A DNA stretch of 64,000 nucleotides from Alphaproteobacteria bacterium (GTDB lineage Bacteria > Pseudomonadota > Alphaproteobacteria > Micavibrionales > Micavibrionaceae), in assembly GCA_021775965.1 (NCBI GenBank), contig JAJFGV010000084.1, positions 1 through 64,000 of the forward strand, in the 5' to 3' direction. This document shows, piece by piece, positions 12,504-21,852 of the stretch (positions are counted from its first letter, which is position 1; each line of letters opens with the position of its first letter). The position numbers and the translations under genes were made by a program. Under the pieces are notes generated by a model. The model did not search any database. It was not told the origin of the DNA and saw nothing but the letters and a program-made list of their open reading frames with translations.

Positions 12504-13520
12504 TTGGCCGCTGCCCCCAAAAAGAAAACCAAAGCCAAAGCAAAAAAATCTGATGGCGCTCCAAGCCAGGACGATCTCAAAAAGCTCTACCGCGATATGT
12601 TGCTGATCCGCCGCTTTGAAGAAAAAGCCGGGCAGCTTTACGGCATGGGCTTTATTGGCGGCTTTTGCCACCTCTATATAGGGCAGGAAGCCGTCGTCAC
12701 CGGCATTTCATCCGTGCAGAAAAAACAGGATACGGTTGTCACATCCTACCGCGACCACGCGCATATGCTCGCCTGTGGGATGGAGCCGCGCGGCATCATG
12801 GCCGAGCTCACCGGGCGCGTTACAGGATACTCACGCGGCAAAGGCGGCTCGATGCATATGTTCAGCCGCGACGAAGGTTTTTTTGGCGGAAACGGAATTG
12901 TTGGCGCGTCGACGTCTATCGGCACCGGCCTCGGCTTTGCGCATAAATACAAAAAGGACAAAGGTGTGGCTGCTGCCTATATGGGTGATGGCGCCGCCAA
13001 TCAGGGCCAGGTCGCTGAATGCTACAATATGGCAGCTTTGTGGGATTTGCCTGTGCTATTCGTGATCGAGAACAACCAATACGGTATGGGCACGTCTGTG
13101 CATCGCGCCGCCGCCGGGCAGCTCTACAAACGCGGCGAAGGCTACGGCATTCCCGGCGAACAGGTTGACGGCATGGATGTGTTCGAAGTGCAAAAAGCAG
13201 CCAAACAAGCGTTGGATTATATTCGCTCGGGCAACGGGCCATATATTCTCGAGGTCATGACGTACAGATATCGCGGCCATTCAATGTCTGACCCGGCCAA
13301 ATACCGTACGAAAGAAGAGGTCAACAGCTTCAAGGAAGAGCGCGACCCGGTAATGCACCTCAAAGAAACGCTTTTGGCAGCCAAAGTGTCGGAAGATGAG
13401 ATCAAAGACATCGATAAAGAGATCAAAGAGATTGTGGCTGAGGCGGCTCAGTTCGCGCAAGAATCCCCTGAGCCCGATCCGCACGAATTATGGACCGATG
13501 TATTGGTGGAGGTGGAATAA
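12504..13520 (+). CDS. pdhA: Pyruvate dehydrogenase E1 component, alpha subunit
   Basis: 338 residues from a TTG start with GGAG upstream. With PdhB it forms the thiamine-diphosphate-dependent E1 that decarboxylates pyruvate and acetylates the lipoyl group of E2. The N-terminus is a Lys/Ala-rich tail. The ThDP-binding motif GDGAANQGQ to ENNQYGMG (GDG-X-NN type) and the YRGHSMSDP loop are present. The stop codon overlaps the pdhB ATG (TAATG), implying coupled translation and a fixed subunit ratio. Confidence 0.97.
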   Translation: MAAAPKKKTKAKAKKSDGAPSQDDLKKLYRDMLLIRRFEEKAGQLYGMGFIGGFCHLYIGQEAVVTGISSVQKKQDTVVTSYRDHAHMLACGMEPRGIMAELTGRVTGYSRGKGGSMHMFSRDEGFFGGNGIVGASTSIGTGLGFAHKYKKDKGVAAAYMGDGAANQGQVAECYNMAALWDLPVLFVIENNQYGMGTSVHRAAAGQLYKRGEGYGIPGEQVDGMDVFEVQKAAKQALDYIRSGNGPYILEVMTYRYRGHSMSDPAKYRTKEEVNSFKEERDPVMHLKETLLAAKVSEDEIKDIDKEIKEIVAEAAQFAQESPEPDPHELWTDVLVEVE

Positions 13521-14938
13521 TGCCAACACCAATATTAATGCCAGCACTATCTCCGACCATGACCGAAGGCAATTTGGCCAAATGGCATAAGGGCGAGGGC
13601 GATAAAGTCGAAGCGGGCGACGTCATTGCCGAGATCGAAACTGACAAGGCCACCATGGAAGTCGAGGCGGTTGATGAAGGTGTTCTTGGTAAAATTCTCA
13701 TCACTGAAGGCACGGAAGGCGTGGCGGTGAATACGCCGATTGCGATGCTGGTGGAGGAGGGCGAAGATGCCAGTAACATTGACGTGCCAGACGCACCTGC
13801 ACCGGCCATGCAGCAGGAAGCGCAAGCAGCGCCGATGACCGCCACCCAAATTTCTGCACAGCCCGAAGGCGCGCACATAGAAAACCGCGACATCCTCTAT
13901 GCCCAAGGCCACATTATCGAACCGCCGGCGTTTGACGAGGCAAGTTTCACTGACACACAAGAACTCACCGTTCGTGACTCCTTACGCGATGCCATGGCCG
14001 AGGAAATGCGCCGCGAAAAAGATGTCTACCTCATGGGTGAAGAAGTCGCTGAATATCAGGGTGCTTATAAAGTCTCGCAGGGTCTGCTTGATGAATTTGG
14101 TGCCGACCGTGTGATTGATACACCCATCACCGAACACGGCTTTGCCGGTATTGCTGTTGGTTCGGCGATGAATGGCCTGCGCCCGATTGTCGAATTTATG
14201 ACCTGGAATTTCGGGATGCAGGCGATGGATCATATTATCAACTCCGCTGCCAAAACGCTTTACATGGCGGGTGGGAAACTTGGTTGTCCGATTGTTTTTC
14301 GTGGTCCCAATGGTGCCGCCTCTCGCGTTGGCGCCCAACATTCGCAATGCTACGCTAGCTGGTATGCGCATGTGCCCGGACTGAAAGTGGTTGCGCCCTG
14401 GTCGGGCGCAGATGCTAAAGGATTACTCAAAGCCGCGATCCGCGATCCCAATCCGGTGATATTTTTAGAAAACGAAATGCTCTACGGCCAGAGCTTTGAA
14501 GTACCAACAAGTGATGAATTTGTGATCCCGCTCGGCCGCGCCAAAATTGAACGCGAGGGTAGTGATGTTACCATCGTTGCTTACTCAATCATGGTCGGCA
14601 AAGCACTAGAAGCCGCCGAAGAACTGGCCGGGCAGGGGATTGATGCAGAAGTCATTAATCTCAGAACCATTCGCCCGCTTGATCGCCACACCATCTTAGA
14701 GAGCGTTAAAAAAACCAATCGCATCGTCACCGTAGAAGAAAGCTGGCCGTTCGCCGGCATTGGTTCAGAAATTGCCGCACTGTGTGGCGAGCATGCATTC
14801 GATTATCTCGATGCGCCCGTGACCCGTGTTTGCGCCGCCGATGTACCACTGCCTTATGCCGCCAATATCGAGGCGCTGGCATTGCCACAGCCTTCGCATA
14901 TTGTAACGGCGGCGAGGAAGGTTTGTTATGCGGATTAA
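13520..14938 (+). CDS. pdhB: Pyruvate dehydrogenase E1 component, beta subunit with N-terminal lipoyl domain
   Basis: 472 residues from the ATG at 13520, which overlaps the pdhA stop. The frame is open 10 codons further upstream, but the internal [14 protein letters not shown] start is the family start. A lipoyl domain (residues 2-78, lipoyl Lys43 in ETDKATM) is followed by a linker and the E1-beta catalytic and transketolase-C domains from about residue 145. The lipoyl-bearing E1 beta is an alphaproteobacterial hallmark. The lipoyl domain is nearly the same sequence as that of pdhC downstream. Confidence 0.96.
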   Translation: MPTPILMPALSPTMTEGNLAKWHKGEGDKVEAGDVIAEIETDKATMEVEAVDEGVLGKILITEGTEGVAVNTPIAMLVEEGEDASNIDVPDAPAPAMQQEAQAAPMTATQISAQPEGAHIENRDILYAQGHIIEPPAFDEASFTDTQELTVRDSLRDAMAEEMRREKDVYLMGEEVAEYQGAYKVSQGLLDEFGADRVIDTPITEHGFAGIAVGSAMNGLRPIVEFMTWNFGMQAMDHIINSAAKTLYMAGGKLGCPIVFRGPNGAASRVGAQHSQCYASWYAHVPGLKVVAPWSGADAKGLLKAAIRDPNPVIFLENEMLYGQSFEVPTSDEFVIPLGRAKIEREGSDVTIVAYSIMVGKALEAAEELAGQGIDAEVINLRTIRPLDRHTILESVKKTNRIVTVEESWPFAGIGSEIAALCGEHAFDYLDAPVTRVCAADVPLPYAANIEALALPQPSHIVTAARKVCYAD

Positions 14939-14944
14939 AGAAAA

Positions 14945-15091
14945 TTATAAGCTAAGGTCTGGTATTATAGCGCTGGGGTCAAAATCTTCTGCGCCATGTA
15001 CTAGATATTCTTCAAGCTCATATTTTGCCGCGATAATAGCAAATGCGCCAGCAACAACAGGAACTTTATCTTTTTTGCGTGGTTTGTTCAT
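14945..15091 (-). CDS. Possible small protein, 48 aa, antisense between pdhB and pdhC
   Basis: A short minus-strand frame starts at ATG 15091 and ends at TAA 14945. It encodes a basic N-terminus (MNKPRKKDK), an Ala/Ile-rich middle (VAGAFAIIAAKYELEEY) and an acidic tail. Its composition looks protein-like, and better than the overlapping plus-strand frame at 14928-15149. No strong ribosome-binding site is visible, so this is tentative. It occupies most of the 214-bp gap that separates pdhB from pdhC. Confidence 0.35.
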   Translation of the reverse strand: MNKPRKKDKVPVVAGAFAIIAAKYELEEYLVHGAEDFDPSAIIPDLSL

Positions 15092-15152
15092 GAGTTCACT
15101 TATACATTATTTACATAAATTATACAAGAAAAAGCGTTCAGGATACTAATAA

Positions 15153-16412
15153 ATGCCGATTAACATTACCATGCCGGCACTTTCGCCCACCATGACCGAG
15201 GGAAACCTCGCCAAATGGCACAAGGCTGAGGGCGACAAAATCGAAGCTGGCGACGTGATTGCCGAGATCGAAACCGACAAAGCAACGATGGAGGTTGAGG
15301 CGGTTGATGAGGGTGTTTTGGGCAAGATTATTGTCGCCGAAGGCACTGAAAATGTACCTGTGAATGACGTGATTGCTGTCTTGCTGGAGGAGGGCGAAAG
15401 CGCCTCTGATGCCGTTGCGCAGCAGCCTGCGAAAGCGCCGCCCTCTACGAAGCCTGAAGCATCAAAAGCAGCGCCTACACCTCAAAAACCTGCGCCCGTT
15501 CCACAAGCCCCATCAGGCAATCGTGTCTTCGTTTCCCCCCTGGCCAGAAGATTGGCAGCAGAAAAGAGCATCGATCTTTCAACCGTAAAAGGCTCCGGTT
15601 CACACGGCCGTATCGTCAAAGCCGACATTGGAAGCGCACCGTCAAGGGGAGCAACGCCAGCACCGGCATCCTCTCCGACCGTCGCCCCAGCCATTGATAC
15701 AAAAGCCATGGCTGATGCGCTCGGCATGACCTACACCGAAATTCCCAACAACAACATCAAGAAAATCACAGCCCAGCGGCTTGTCGAATCCAAACAAACC
15801 GTCCCGCATTTCTATCTCACCATTGATTGCGAGATCGATAATCTTCTTGAAACCCGCAAAGAGGTCAACGATAAGGCTGGTGGTAAATACAAACTCTCAG
15901 TCAATGATTTCATCATCAAGGCTTGCGCGATGGCGCTGAAAGCCTACCCCGCCGCCAATGTCTCCTGGAGCGACCAGGCGATCCTGCAATATGAATCGGC
16001 TGATATTTCTGTCGCGGTTTCAACGCCGAACGGCCTCATCACGCCCATTGTACGCAAGGCTGATGACAAAGGAATGCGCGAAATATCGGATGAAGTAAAA
16101 GATCTCGCCACCCGCGCCCGCGAAGGAAAATTAAAGCCAGAAGAATTCCAGGGCGGTACCTTTACTGTTTCCAATCTTGGTATGTTCGGCATTAAAGAAT
16201 TCGCCGCGATCATCAACCCACCCCAGGCTTGCATCCTTGCCGTCGGAGCGGGTGAGCAACGCCCTGTTGTTGATAATGGCGAAATAAAAATCAAAACTGT
16301 GATGAGCTGCACGCTTTCCACCGATCATAGAGCGGTTGACGGTGCGGTTGGCGCTGAGTTCCTGCAAATCCTGAAAGAATACATTGAAAACCCGGTTAAC
16401 ATGCTGGTGTAA
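15153..16412 (+). CDS. pdhC: Pyruvate dehydrogenase E2 component (dihydrolipoyllysine acetyltransferase)
   Basis: 419 residues. It transfers acetyl from lipoate to CoA and forms the core of the pyruvate dehydrogenase complex. Domains: lipoyl 2-78 (lipoyl Lys43), Pro/Ala-rich linker, E1/E3-binding domain about 126-160 ([22 protein letters not shown]), second linker, and catalytic domain from about 190, with the [16 protein letters not shown] active-site His/Asp motif near the C-terminus. There is one lipoyl domain, as in other alphaproteobacteria that carry a second one on E1 beta. Confidence 0.97.
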   Translation: MPINITMPALSPTMTEGNLAKWHKAEGDKIEAGDVIAEIETDKATMEVEAVDEGVLGKIIVAEGTENVPVNDVIAVLLEEGESASDAVAQQPAKAPPSTKPEASKAAPTPQKPAPVPQAPSGNRVFVSPLARRLAAEKSIDLSTVKGSGSHGRIVKADIGSAPSRGATPAPASSPTVAPAIDTKAMADALGMTYTEIPNNNIKKITAQRLVESKQTVPHFYLTIDCEIDNLLETRKEVNDKAGGKYKLSVNDFIIKACAMALKAYPAANVSWSDQAILQYESADISVAVSTPNGLITPIVRKADDKGMREISDEVKDLATRAREGKLKPEEFQGGTFTVSNLGMFGIKEFAAIINPPQACILAVGAGEQRPVVDNGEIKIKTVMSCTLSTDHRAVDGAVGAEFLQILKEYIENPVNMLV

Positions 16413-16424
16413 GGAGAACAAAAA

Positions 16425-16958
16425 ATGATGAACAGATATCCAATTGTCGGCGTTATGGGGTCCCATGAAAATGAGTGGGAAGAATATGCGGACCCGGTTG
16501 GGGATTTACTGGCGCGGCGCGGGTTTAATCTTTTGACGGGCGCTGGCGGCGGGGTCATGACCACCGTGGCCCGCTCTTTTACCCTGGTGGAGGAGCGCAA
16601 AGGTGTTTCCATCGGCATTCTCCCGGCGGTTGATTACAAGGGCCAAAAACTTGATAAGGAGGAATATCCCAATCCCCATATTGAAATTCCAATGATCACG
16701 CCCTTAAGTGCGAAGGCACAAAGTGACGCCATGCCGTTCAGCCGCAACCTGGTGAATGTCATGACCAGCAAGGCACTGATCGTTTTACCCGGCTCACACG
16801 GCACAAAAACCGAGGTGTCATTGGGGATTCACTACGATAAACCAATGATATTGTTCGGCCCCGATGATGCGTTTGATAAATTCCCGGAAGAGCCCTTGCG
16901 CGCCTCAGATATATCGCAGGTTTCGCAGTTCCTCGATGATGTGTTTGGAGAGGCATAA
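16425..16958 (+). CDS. SLOG/LOG-like Rossmann nucleotide-binding protein
   Basis: 177 residues. It resembles the lysine-decarboxylase-like/TIGR00725 group of SLOG Rossmann proteins: VGVMGSHE at the N-terminus, GAGGGVMTTV (nucleotide loop), and PGSHGTKTEVSLGIHY in the position of the LOG PGGxGTxxE motif, with the second Gly replaced by Ser. Relatives include cytokinin-activating phosphoribohydrolases and nucleotide sensors, but the substrate here cannot be told. It sits inside the PDH operon, 12 bp after pdhC and 2 bp before lpdA, with a strong AAGGAGAA ribosome-binding site. Confidence 0.75.
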   Translation: MMNRYPIVGVMGSHENEWEEYADPVGDLLARRGFNLLTGAGGGVMTTVARSFTLVEERKGVSIGILPAVDYKGQKLDKEEYPNPHIEIPMITPLSAKAQSDAMPFSRNLVNVMTSKALIVLPGSHGTKTEVSLGIHYDKPMILFGPDDAFDKFPEEPLRASDISQVSQFLDDVFGEA

Positions 16959-16960
16959 GC

Positions 16961-18346
16961 ATGGCGGCGAACACTTTTGATCTCATTGTTATTGGTGGCG
17001 GGCCTGGCGGTTATGTCGCGGCGATCCGGGCATCACAGCTCGGCATGAAAGTTGCGCTGGTAGAAAGCCAGCATCTCGGCGGTATTTGCCTCAACTGGGG
17101 ATGCATCCCGACCAAAGCATTGCTACGCTCCAGTGAAATCCATCACTTGCTCCAGCATGCAGACGAATTTGGCTTTAAAATCAAAGATATATCGTTTGAC
17201 TTTAAGAAGATAGTTGAACGCTCCCGTGGCGTGGCGAAACAACTTTCCGGCGGCATCGGTCACCTGATGAAAAAGAATAAAGTCACCGTGATTGATGGCC
17301 ATGCCAAACTCGAAGGCAAAGGCAAAATTTCAGTTGGAAAAGACAGTTACAGCGCTAAAAACATCATCATCGCCACCGGTGCGCGGGCGCGTGAATTACC
17401 GGGGTTAGAGCCCGACGGCAAACTCGTCTGGACCTATAAAGAAGCTATGGTGCCGGACAAAATGCCAAAATCCCTGCTAGTTGTTGGTTCTGGCGCGATC
17501 GGCATTGAATTCGCCAGCTTCTACCGCCTGATGGGCGCGGAGGTCACGGTTGTTGAGGTCATGGATCGTATTCTTCCTGTCGAAGACGAGGAAATCTCCG
17601 CCCATGCCCATAAGCAATTCGAAAAACAGGGTATGAAGATCATAACGTCCGCGCAGGTGACAAAGCTCGACAAAGGCAAAACCAACGTCACGGTCACTGT
17701 GGAGAAGGGCGGCAAGAAAGAACAAATTACCGTCGATAACGTCATTATGGCGGTTGGCATTGTTGGCAACACCGAAAATATTGGCCTCGAGAAAACCAAG
17801 GCTAAAGTCGATCGCGGCCACATTGTCACTGATCAGTGGTTGGCCACAAATGAGCCAAACGTCTATGCCATCGGCGATGTCACCGGCCCACCATGGCTGG
17901 CGCATAAGGCGAGCCATGAAGGTGTCATTTGCGTTGAAAAGATCGCCGGGCAAAAGGACGTTCACCCGATGAACAAGCTAAACATTCCCGGCTGCACCTA
18001 TTGTACACCGCAAGTGGCCAGTGTCGGCCTAACCGAAAAAGCCGCGAAGGAAGCCGGGCACAAAGTCAAAGTCGGACGCTTCCCGTTCATGGGCAATGGC
18101 AAGGCGATTGCGATGGGCGAGGCCGAAGGGCTGGTCAAAACCATATTCGATGAAAAAACCGGAGAGCTTCTGGGTGCGCATATGATTGGCGCCGAAGTGA
18201 CCGAGATGATCCAGGGCTACGTTGTCGCCAAAACGCTGGAAACGACAGAGGCCGAGCTGATGCACACCATCTTCCCGCACCCAACCCTAAGCGAGATGAT
18301 GCATGAATCCGTGCTGGATGCGTACGGGAAGGTTATTCATTTTTAG
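16961..18346 (+). CDS. lpdA: Dihydrolipoyl dehydrogenase (E3)
   Basis: 461 residues. This FAD-dependent disulfide reductase reoxidises the dihydrolipoyl groups of the pyruvate dehydrogenase complex. FAD-binding VIGGGPGGYVAAIRA, redox-active CLNWGC, NAD-binding VVGSGAIGIEFASF, the second FAD motif AIGDVTG, and the C-terminal His-Glu region HTIFPHPTLSE are all present. There is no N-terminal lipoyl domain. It is the last enzyme of the PDH block before a lineage-specific insertion that separates it from lipA. Confidence 0.97.
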   Translation: MAANTFDLIVIGGGPGGYVAAIRASQLGMKVALVESQHLGGICLNWGCIPTKALLRSSEIHHLLQHADEFGFKIKDISFDFKKIVERSRGVAKQLSGGIGHLMKKNKVTVIDGHAKLEGKGKISVGKDSYSAKNIIIATGARARELPGLEPDGKLVWTYKEAMVPDKMPKSLLVVGSGAIGIEFASFYRLMGAEVTVVEVMDRILPVEDEEISAHAHKQFEKQGMKIITSAQVTKLDKGKTNVTVTVEKGGKKEQITVDNVIMAVGIVGNTENIGLEKTKAKVDRGHIVTDQWLATNEPNVYAIGDVTGPPWLAHKASHEGVICVEKIAGQKDVHPMNKLNIPGCTYCTPQVASVGLTEKAAKEAGHKVKVGRFPFMGNGKAIAMGEAEGLVKTIFDEKTGELLGAHMIGAEVTEMIQGYVVAKTLETTEAELMHTIFPHPTLSEMMHESVLDAYGKVIHF

Positions 18347-18376
18347 TTGACATATTGGCAACGCTGCGCGCTAATA
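18347..18376 (+). promoter_or_regulatory. Candidate promoter upstream of the 18411 gene
   Basis: A perfect -35 TTGACA (18347-18352) lies immediately after the lpdA stop codon. The best -10 (CTAATA/TAATAA near 18371-18377) is 18-19 bp away, longer than ideal. It would give the small gene at 18411 its own start of transcription. Tentative. Confidence 0.35.
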
Positions 18377-18410
18377 AAGGCAGCAATAGTAACCAACGAA
18401 GAGAGTTAAA

Positions 18411-18737
18411 ATGAAATTACAAAAATTACAAAGTGGCCTTAACCTTACAGAGGCATTAAATGCCGCCAGAGACATTGGGTATGCGCATGTTATGCAAGTC
18501 AGAAGTCCCAACAGTGTACTAAGTAGAGAAGGCGAGCAGGAGAAAAGCCTGCAGGACCTTGGATACAATGGTTTTTTTGCTGTTGGCGGTCTTGAGTTAA
18601 CAAAAGTCACTAAGGATGATTTGGGATTGGAAGTTCGTCAGATTGTGCCTGGGCCCACTGTTTATGTCGGGCCAGTTTATTCTACCGCTGATGAAAGCGA
18701 AGTTGAGTTAGAAACCAAAGTACCGACGCTCGCCTAA
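18411..18737 (+). CDS. Hypothetical protein, 108 aa
   Basis: Not recognised. A GAAGAGAG stretch precedes the ATG. The protein has no signal peptide or membrane segment and is moderately charged. It alternates short helical (LTEALNAARDIGYAHV) and strand-like segments (GFFAVGGLELTKV, PGPTVYVGPVYS) and ends in an acidic tail. It lies between lpdA and lipA, genes that are normally adjacent in alphaproteobacteria, so it is probably part of an insertion. Confidence 0.65.
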   Translation: MKLQKLQSGLNLTEALNAARDIGYAHVMQVRSPNSVLSREGEQEKSLQDLGYNGFFAVGGLELTKVTKDDLGLEVRQIVPGPTVYVGPVYSTADESEVELETKVPTLA

Positions 18738-18761
18738 TTTTTTACCCAGGATTTAATTTAT

Positions 18762-18799
18762 ATAGCATTTTATTAGGATTATTATCCTTTTTATGCTAT
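18762..18799. repeat. 38-nt AT-rich inverted repeat / possible terminator
   Basis: An outer 7-bp stem (ATAGCAT 18762-18768 with ATGCTAT 18793-18799) encloses an inner 5-bp stem (AGGAT 18775-18779 with ATCCT 18784-18788, loop TATT). The inner hairpin is followed by a short T-run (18788-18792), so it could terminate transcription of the 18411 gene. It is weak as a terminator because the stem is short and AT-rich. Confidence 0.4.
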
Positions 18800-18908
18800 G
18801 GTTGCGGTTGGGTCAAAAACGTTTATATATTAAGAAAGGAGCAGGGCGGGGCCACCCCCCTAAAAAACGTGGAACGAACTGACGAAGCTGGATCAGCAAT
18901 ATGAATCA

Positions 18909-18950
18909 ATGACTTGCGACCCAAAAATTCTAAAAAAGGCGACGATATGA
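18909..18950 (+). repeat. Partial duplicate of the lipA start (direct repeat, 13-codon relic frame)
   Basis: The first 18 bases (ATGACTTGCGACCCAAAA) match the first 18 bases of lipA at 19495 in 17 of 18 positions. In translation MTCDPKILKKA mirrors [11 protein letters not shown] of LipA. The copy then drifts and ends at TGA 18948-18950, which overlaps the ATG of the next gene (ATGA). It looks like the remnant of the original lipA start, left behind when the 18947-19495 gene was inserted. It may now serve as a short translated leader. Confidence 0.7.
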
Positions 18951-19495
18951 GACTCGTATTATTAATAGCGTTTTTTCTTTTGCAGCCAGCAAGTGTCATG
19001 GCTGACGAATTGACAGAACGAAAAGTTAAGAGCTTTTATAAAACGCAAGGCAAGATCGCTTCGGGTAAAATGCTTAACACCAATAAAAATGTTTCTTTTT
19101 GGCAAAAGCACGCCACAGAAGATTCTATATTTAGCGTAGCTATGGGCGCGGACGATCTAGAAAAACCTATGGTGCAAAACCTGAATAAAAAACAATTGAT
19201 AGAAATGCTAAGCGAGACATATAAAGATATTCGGGATGCGAAATCTAAGGCTGAAATAATCGAGATCAATATAAATGAAAACAAGCAAGAAGCCGTCGTA
19301 AAATATAAATTTATTCATAAATCCATGAGGTTAAAAGCGTTACCAGATGGTGGTGGGCTTAGTAAAATACCCTATGAATCATCGTCGGATTGTATTGATC
19401 GCGTCGTGTTACAAAACACAATTGTCCAAACACAAAACTCAGACTGTAATTCAAGTTTTGTTTATGGTGAGCCGGAGATAGTCGAAAAAGAATAA
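18947..19495 (+). CDS. Hypothetical secreted protein, 182 aa
   Basis: Not recognised. The preferred ATG at 18947 has an AAAAAAGG stretch upstream, and an in-frame TTG at 18914 is less likely. A clear Sec signal peptide ([19 protein letters not shown]) is followed by a charged mature domain of about 160 residues. Its alternating helix and strand pattern is compatible with a small NTF2-like or cystatin-like fold (speculative). Two Cys (in SSDCID and NSDCNS) could form a disulfide. The stop overlaps the lipA ATG (TAATG), and the gene is flanked by the duplicated lipA start. Confidence 0.7.
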   Translation: MRLVLLIAFFLLQPASVMADELTERKVKSFYKTQGKIASGKMLNTNKNVSFWQKHATEDSIFSVAMGADDLEKPMVQNLNKKQLIEMLSETYKDIRDAKSKAEIIEININENKQEAVVKYKFIHKSMRLKALPDGGGLSKIPYESSSDCIDRVVLQNTIVQTQNSDCNSSFVYGEPEIVEKE

Positions 19496-20460
19496 TGACT
19501 TACGACCCAAAACTCCTCGATAAAGCCAAACGCCACCCGGAAAAGCAAAAAAATCCGGACCGTCCCGCTGGCCGCAAGCCCGACTGGATCCGTGTGAAAG
19601 CGCCGCAGGGCAAGCTTTATCAGGAAACCCGTGATATCGTTCGCAAACACAAGCTCACCACCGTATGCGAGGAAGCAGGTTGCCCCAATATCGGCGAATG
19701 CTGGCAGCAAAAACACGCCACGTTCATGATTATGGGGGAGGTATGCACAAGGGCTTGCGCGTTTTGCAATGTCGCGACCGGGAAACCCAATGCGCTCGAT
19801 AAGCTCGAGCCGCTCCGTGTTGGTGTTGCGGTGCTCCAAATGGGCCTCAAACATGTCGTGGTGACATCGGTTGATCGTGATGACCTTGACGATTCCGGCG
19901 CCGATCATTTTGTTAAAACCATTCAGGCGATCCGTATGAAATCGCCCGGAACAACCGTCGAAATTCTGCCCGGTGATTTTCGCGGCGATATGGAGGCCAT
20001 CGACAGCGTCATTTACGCCCGTCCCGATGTGTTTAATCATAATCTTGAAACCGTACCGCGGCTTTACCCGACCATTCGTCCCGGCGCGCGTTACTTCCGT
20101 AGCCTTCGGCTTCTACAACGCGTCAAAGATGTTGATCCGCAACAGTTCACCAAATCCGGTCTGATGGTTGGACTTGGAGAAACCAAAGAAGAGATCGCAC
20201 AGGTGATGGATGATTTGCGCGCTGCCAATGTTGATTTTATGACGATTGGTCAATATCTCCAGCCAACACCCAAACACGCGCCGGTGGATCGGTTCTGGCA
20301 TCCAGATGAGTTTGCCGCGCTCGAAAAAATGGCACGGAGAAAAGGGTTTCTGATGGTTTCGGCAACGCCGCTCACCCGTTCGTCCCATCACGCTGGCGAA
20401 GATTTCAAAAAACTTAAAGAAGCCCGCGAAAAACAACTCACCAAACAGGCGGCGGAATAA
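19495..20460 (+). CDS. lipA: Lipoyl synthase
   Basis: 321 residues. This radical-SAM enzyme inserts two sulfurs into octanoyl chains on lipoyl domains such as those of PdhB and PdhC. The auxiliary-cluster cysteines lie in [12 protein letters not shown] and the radical-SAM CxxxCxxC in CTRACAFC, and the C-terminal RSSHHAG serine motif is present. Translation is coupled to the upstream secreted-protein gene through TAATG, which is unusual for lipA and reflects the insertion just upstream. Confidence 0.97.
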   Translation: MTYDPKLLDKAKRHPEKQKNPDRPAGRKPDWIRVKAPQGKLYQETRDIVRKHKLTTVCEEAGCPNIGECWQQKHATFMIMGEVCTRACAFCNVATGKPNALDKLEPLRVGVAVLQMGLKHVVVTSVDRDDLDDSGADHFVKTIQAIRMKSPGTTVEILPGDFRGDMEAIDSVIYARPDVFNHNLETVPRLYPTIRPGARYFRSLRLLQRVKDVDPQQFTKSGLMVGLGETKEEIAQVMDDLRAANVDFMTIGQYLQPTPKHAPVDRFWHPDEFAALEKMARRKGFLMVSATPLTRSSHHAGEDFKKLKEAREKQLTKQAAE

Positions 20461-20464
20461 GGCT

Positions 20465-20905
20465 GTGCCAACCCATAGCGAAAAACGAACGCTTCCCTAT
20501 AGCGCCGAACAGCTTTTTGAGCTGGTCGCAGACGTTGAAAAATATTCTGCATTTTTGCCCTGGTGCCAAGCCTGCCGCATTAGCAAACGCGAAGAAAACA
20601 TGATTTATGCCGATCTCATTATCGGTTATAAAATGGTGCAGGAAAAATTTACATCGAAAGTTACGCTCACCAAGCCCGATGAAATTCATGTTGAATATAT
20701 CAAAGGGCCTATGAAGCATCTATCCAATCATTGGAAATTCATTCCTGAACCGGATAATTCATGCACAATTGATTTCTTTCTTGATTTTGAGTTTAAGAAC
20801 AAAATATTTCAAAATCTTATCGGTGTGTTTTTTGAAAAAGCTTTGCGCAAAATGGTTTCTGCCTTTGAAGCACGTGCCAAAGATTTGTATGGAGACCAGA
20901 CATGA
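20465..20905 (+). CDS. Coq10/RatA-type START-domain protein
   Basis: 146 residues from a GTG start. This type II START/polyketide-cyclase-like domain is related to yeast Coq10 (ubiquinone binding) and bacterial RatA. Typical parts are seen: an N-terminal YSAEQLFELVADVEKYSAFLPW-type stretch (about residues 12-33), FTSKVTL, GPMKHLSNHWKF, and a long C-terminal helix (KALRKMVSAFEARAKDLYG). In alphaproteobacteria it commonly follows lipA, as here (4 bp gap), and probably helps ubiquinone function in respiration. Confidence 0.88.
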   Translation: MPTHSEKRTLPYSAEQLFELVADVEKYSAFLPWCQACRISKREENMIYADLIIGYKMVQEKFTSKVTLTKPDEIHVEYIKGPMKHLSNHWKFIPEPDNSCTIDFFLDFEFKNKIFQNLIGVFFEKALRKMVSAFEARAKDLYGDQT

Positions 20906-21852
20906 AAACCCCGGAAACCATGCTGATTTACACGGAAGGCGAGATGATCGGTGACGGGATCATTATCCTGCCTTTCATTGCGGCGCTTAAAAAAGCGTTG
21001 CCTGACCTGCATCTTACCTGGCTATGTGAGCGCAACAGTGTTTATACCGGCGCTTTGTCGGAGCTGGCGGAGCCATTAATCGATGAAATTATTGAGCTGG
21101 CCCCAGAGACTTTAACCTGGTCGGGTGGGCGTGCTGTGACGAACAACAGGAAGTTTGATGTCATCATTGATACACAACGCCGCGTGAAAAGAACCTTGTG
21201 CCTTAAGCACATTCCACACAGGCGGTTTATTTCTTCGTCAGCATATTATTTTCTTTCCAGCGCTCGCCCACATAGAAGACAAAAGAGATTAATCGACAAT
21301 ATGTTCACATGGGGGCGACTGGCGACCGGCATATATTTAGAGCCGGGACCGATCATATTGCCTGATGAAAAATGGGATAAAGAAGCGACGGTATTGTTAC
21401 CGCCTGGCCGTGAGTATATCGGTTTTGTACCGGGGGCGGGGCAGGCGCATAAAAAATGGAAATTAGAAAATTTTATTGCCCTAGCACAGCATTGCATGAA
21501 CAAGCGCAGAGCGCCTGTCTTTTTCCTGGGGCCGATGGAAACGGAGCTAAAAGACAGGCTGGAAGGGGAATTGCCCAAGGTAATCTTTCCCGATTTAAAA
21601 AGCCCTTATTTAACGATTGCGTTAGGGCGGCGACTAAAAGCGGCTGTAGGCAATGACAGCGGCGGCGGGCATTTGTTGGCAGCTGGTGGCGCGCCGATGG
21701 TGACATTATTTCGTGGCAATGGTGTCAGGCGCAAATTTTTACCGACGGCACCGCATGTGGAAGCCTTAACACCGGAAGATTTTAACGTGTCATCCATGGA
21801 ACAAATTCCACAAGATGCCGTCACAAAAGCACTGGAGAAAATTTTATGCTAG
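20902..21852 (+). CDS. Glycosyltransferase family 9-like (heptosyltransferase-type) protein
   Basis: 316 residues; its ATG overlaps the coq10-like stop by 4 bp. The GT9 GT-B pattern is visible: an N-terminal Rossmann half (GDGIIILPFIAALKKALP) and a C-terminal nucleotide-sugar half (FVPGAGQAHKKWKLENF, then GNDSGGGHLLAAGGAP). Family members transfer ADP-heptose or similar donors to lipid A core in the cytosol. The donor and acceptor here are not determined. The 3' end overlaps convergent pncC by 4 bp. Confidence 0.8.
   Translation: MKTPETMLIYTEGEMIGDGIIILPFIAALKKALPDLHLTWLCERNSVYTGALSELAEPLIDEIIELAPETLTWSGGRAVTNNRKFDVIIDTQRRVKRTLCLKHIPHRRFISSSAYYFLSSARPHRRQKRLIDNMFTWGRLATGIYLEPGPIILPDEKWDKEATVLLPPGREYIGFVPGAGQAHKKWKLENFIALAQHCMNKRRAPVFFLGPMETELKDRLEGELPKVIFPDLKSPYLTIALGRRLKAAVGNDSGGGHLLAAGGAPMVTLFRGNGVRRKFLPTAPHVEALTPEDFNVSSMEQIPQDAVTKALEKILC

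Noticed and set aside
14928-15149. Plus-strand frame (73 codons) between pdhB and pdhC
   Set aside because: Ser/Lys-rich, starts inside pdhB, no ribosome-binding site; the minus-strand frame looks more protein-like, though also unproven.
19462-20040. Minus-strand frame (192 codons) over lipA
   Set aside because: Shadow frame; lipA on the plus strand has all catalytic cysteines.
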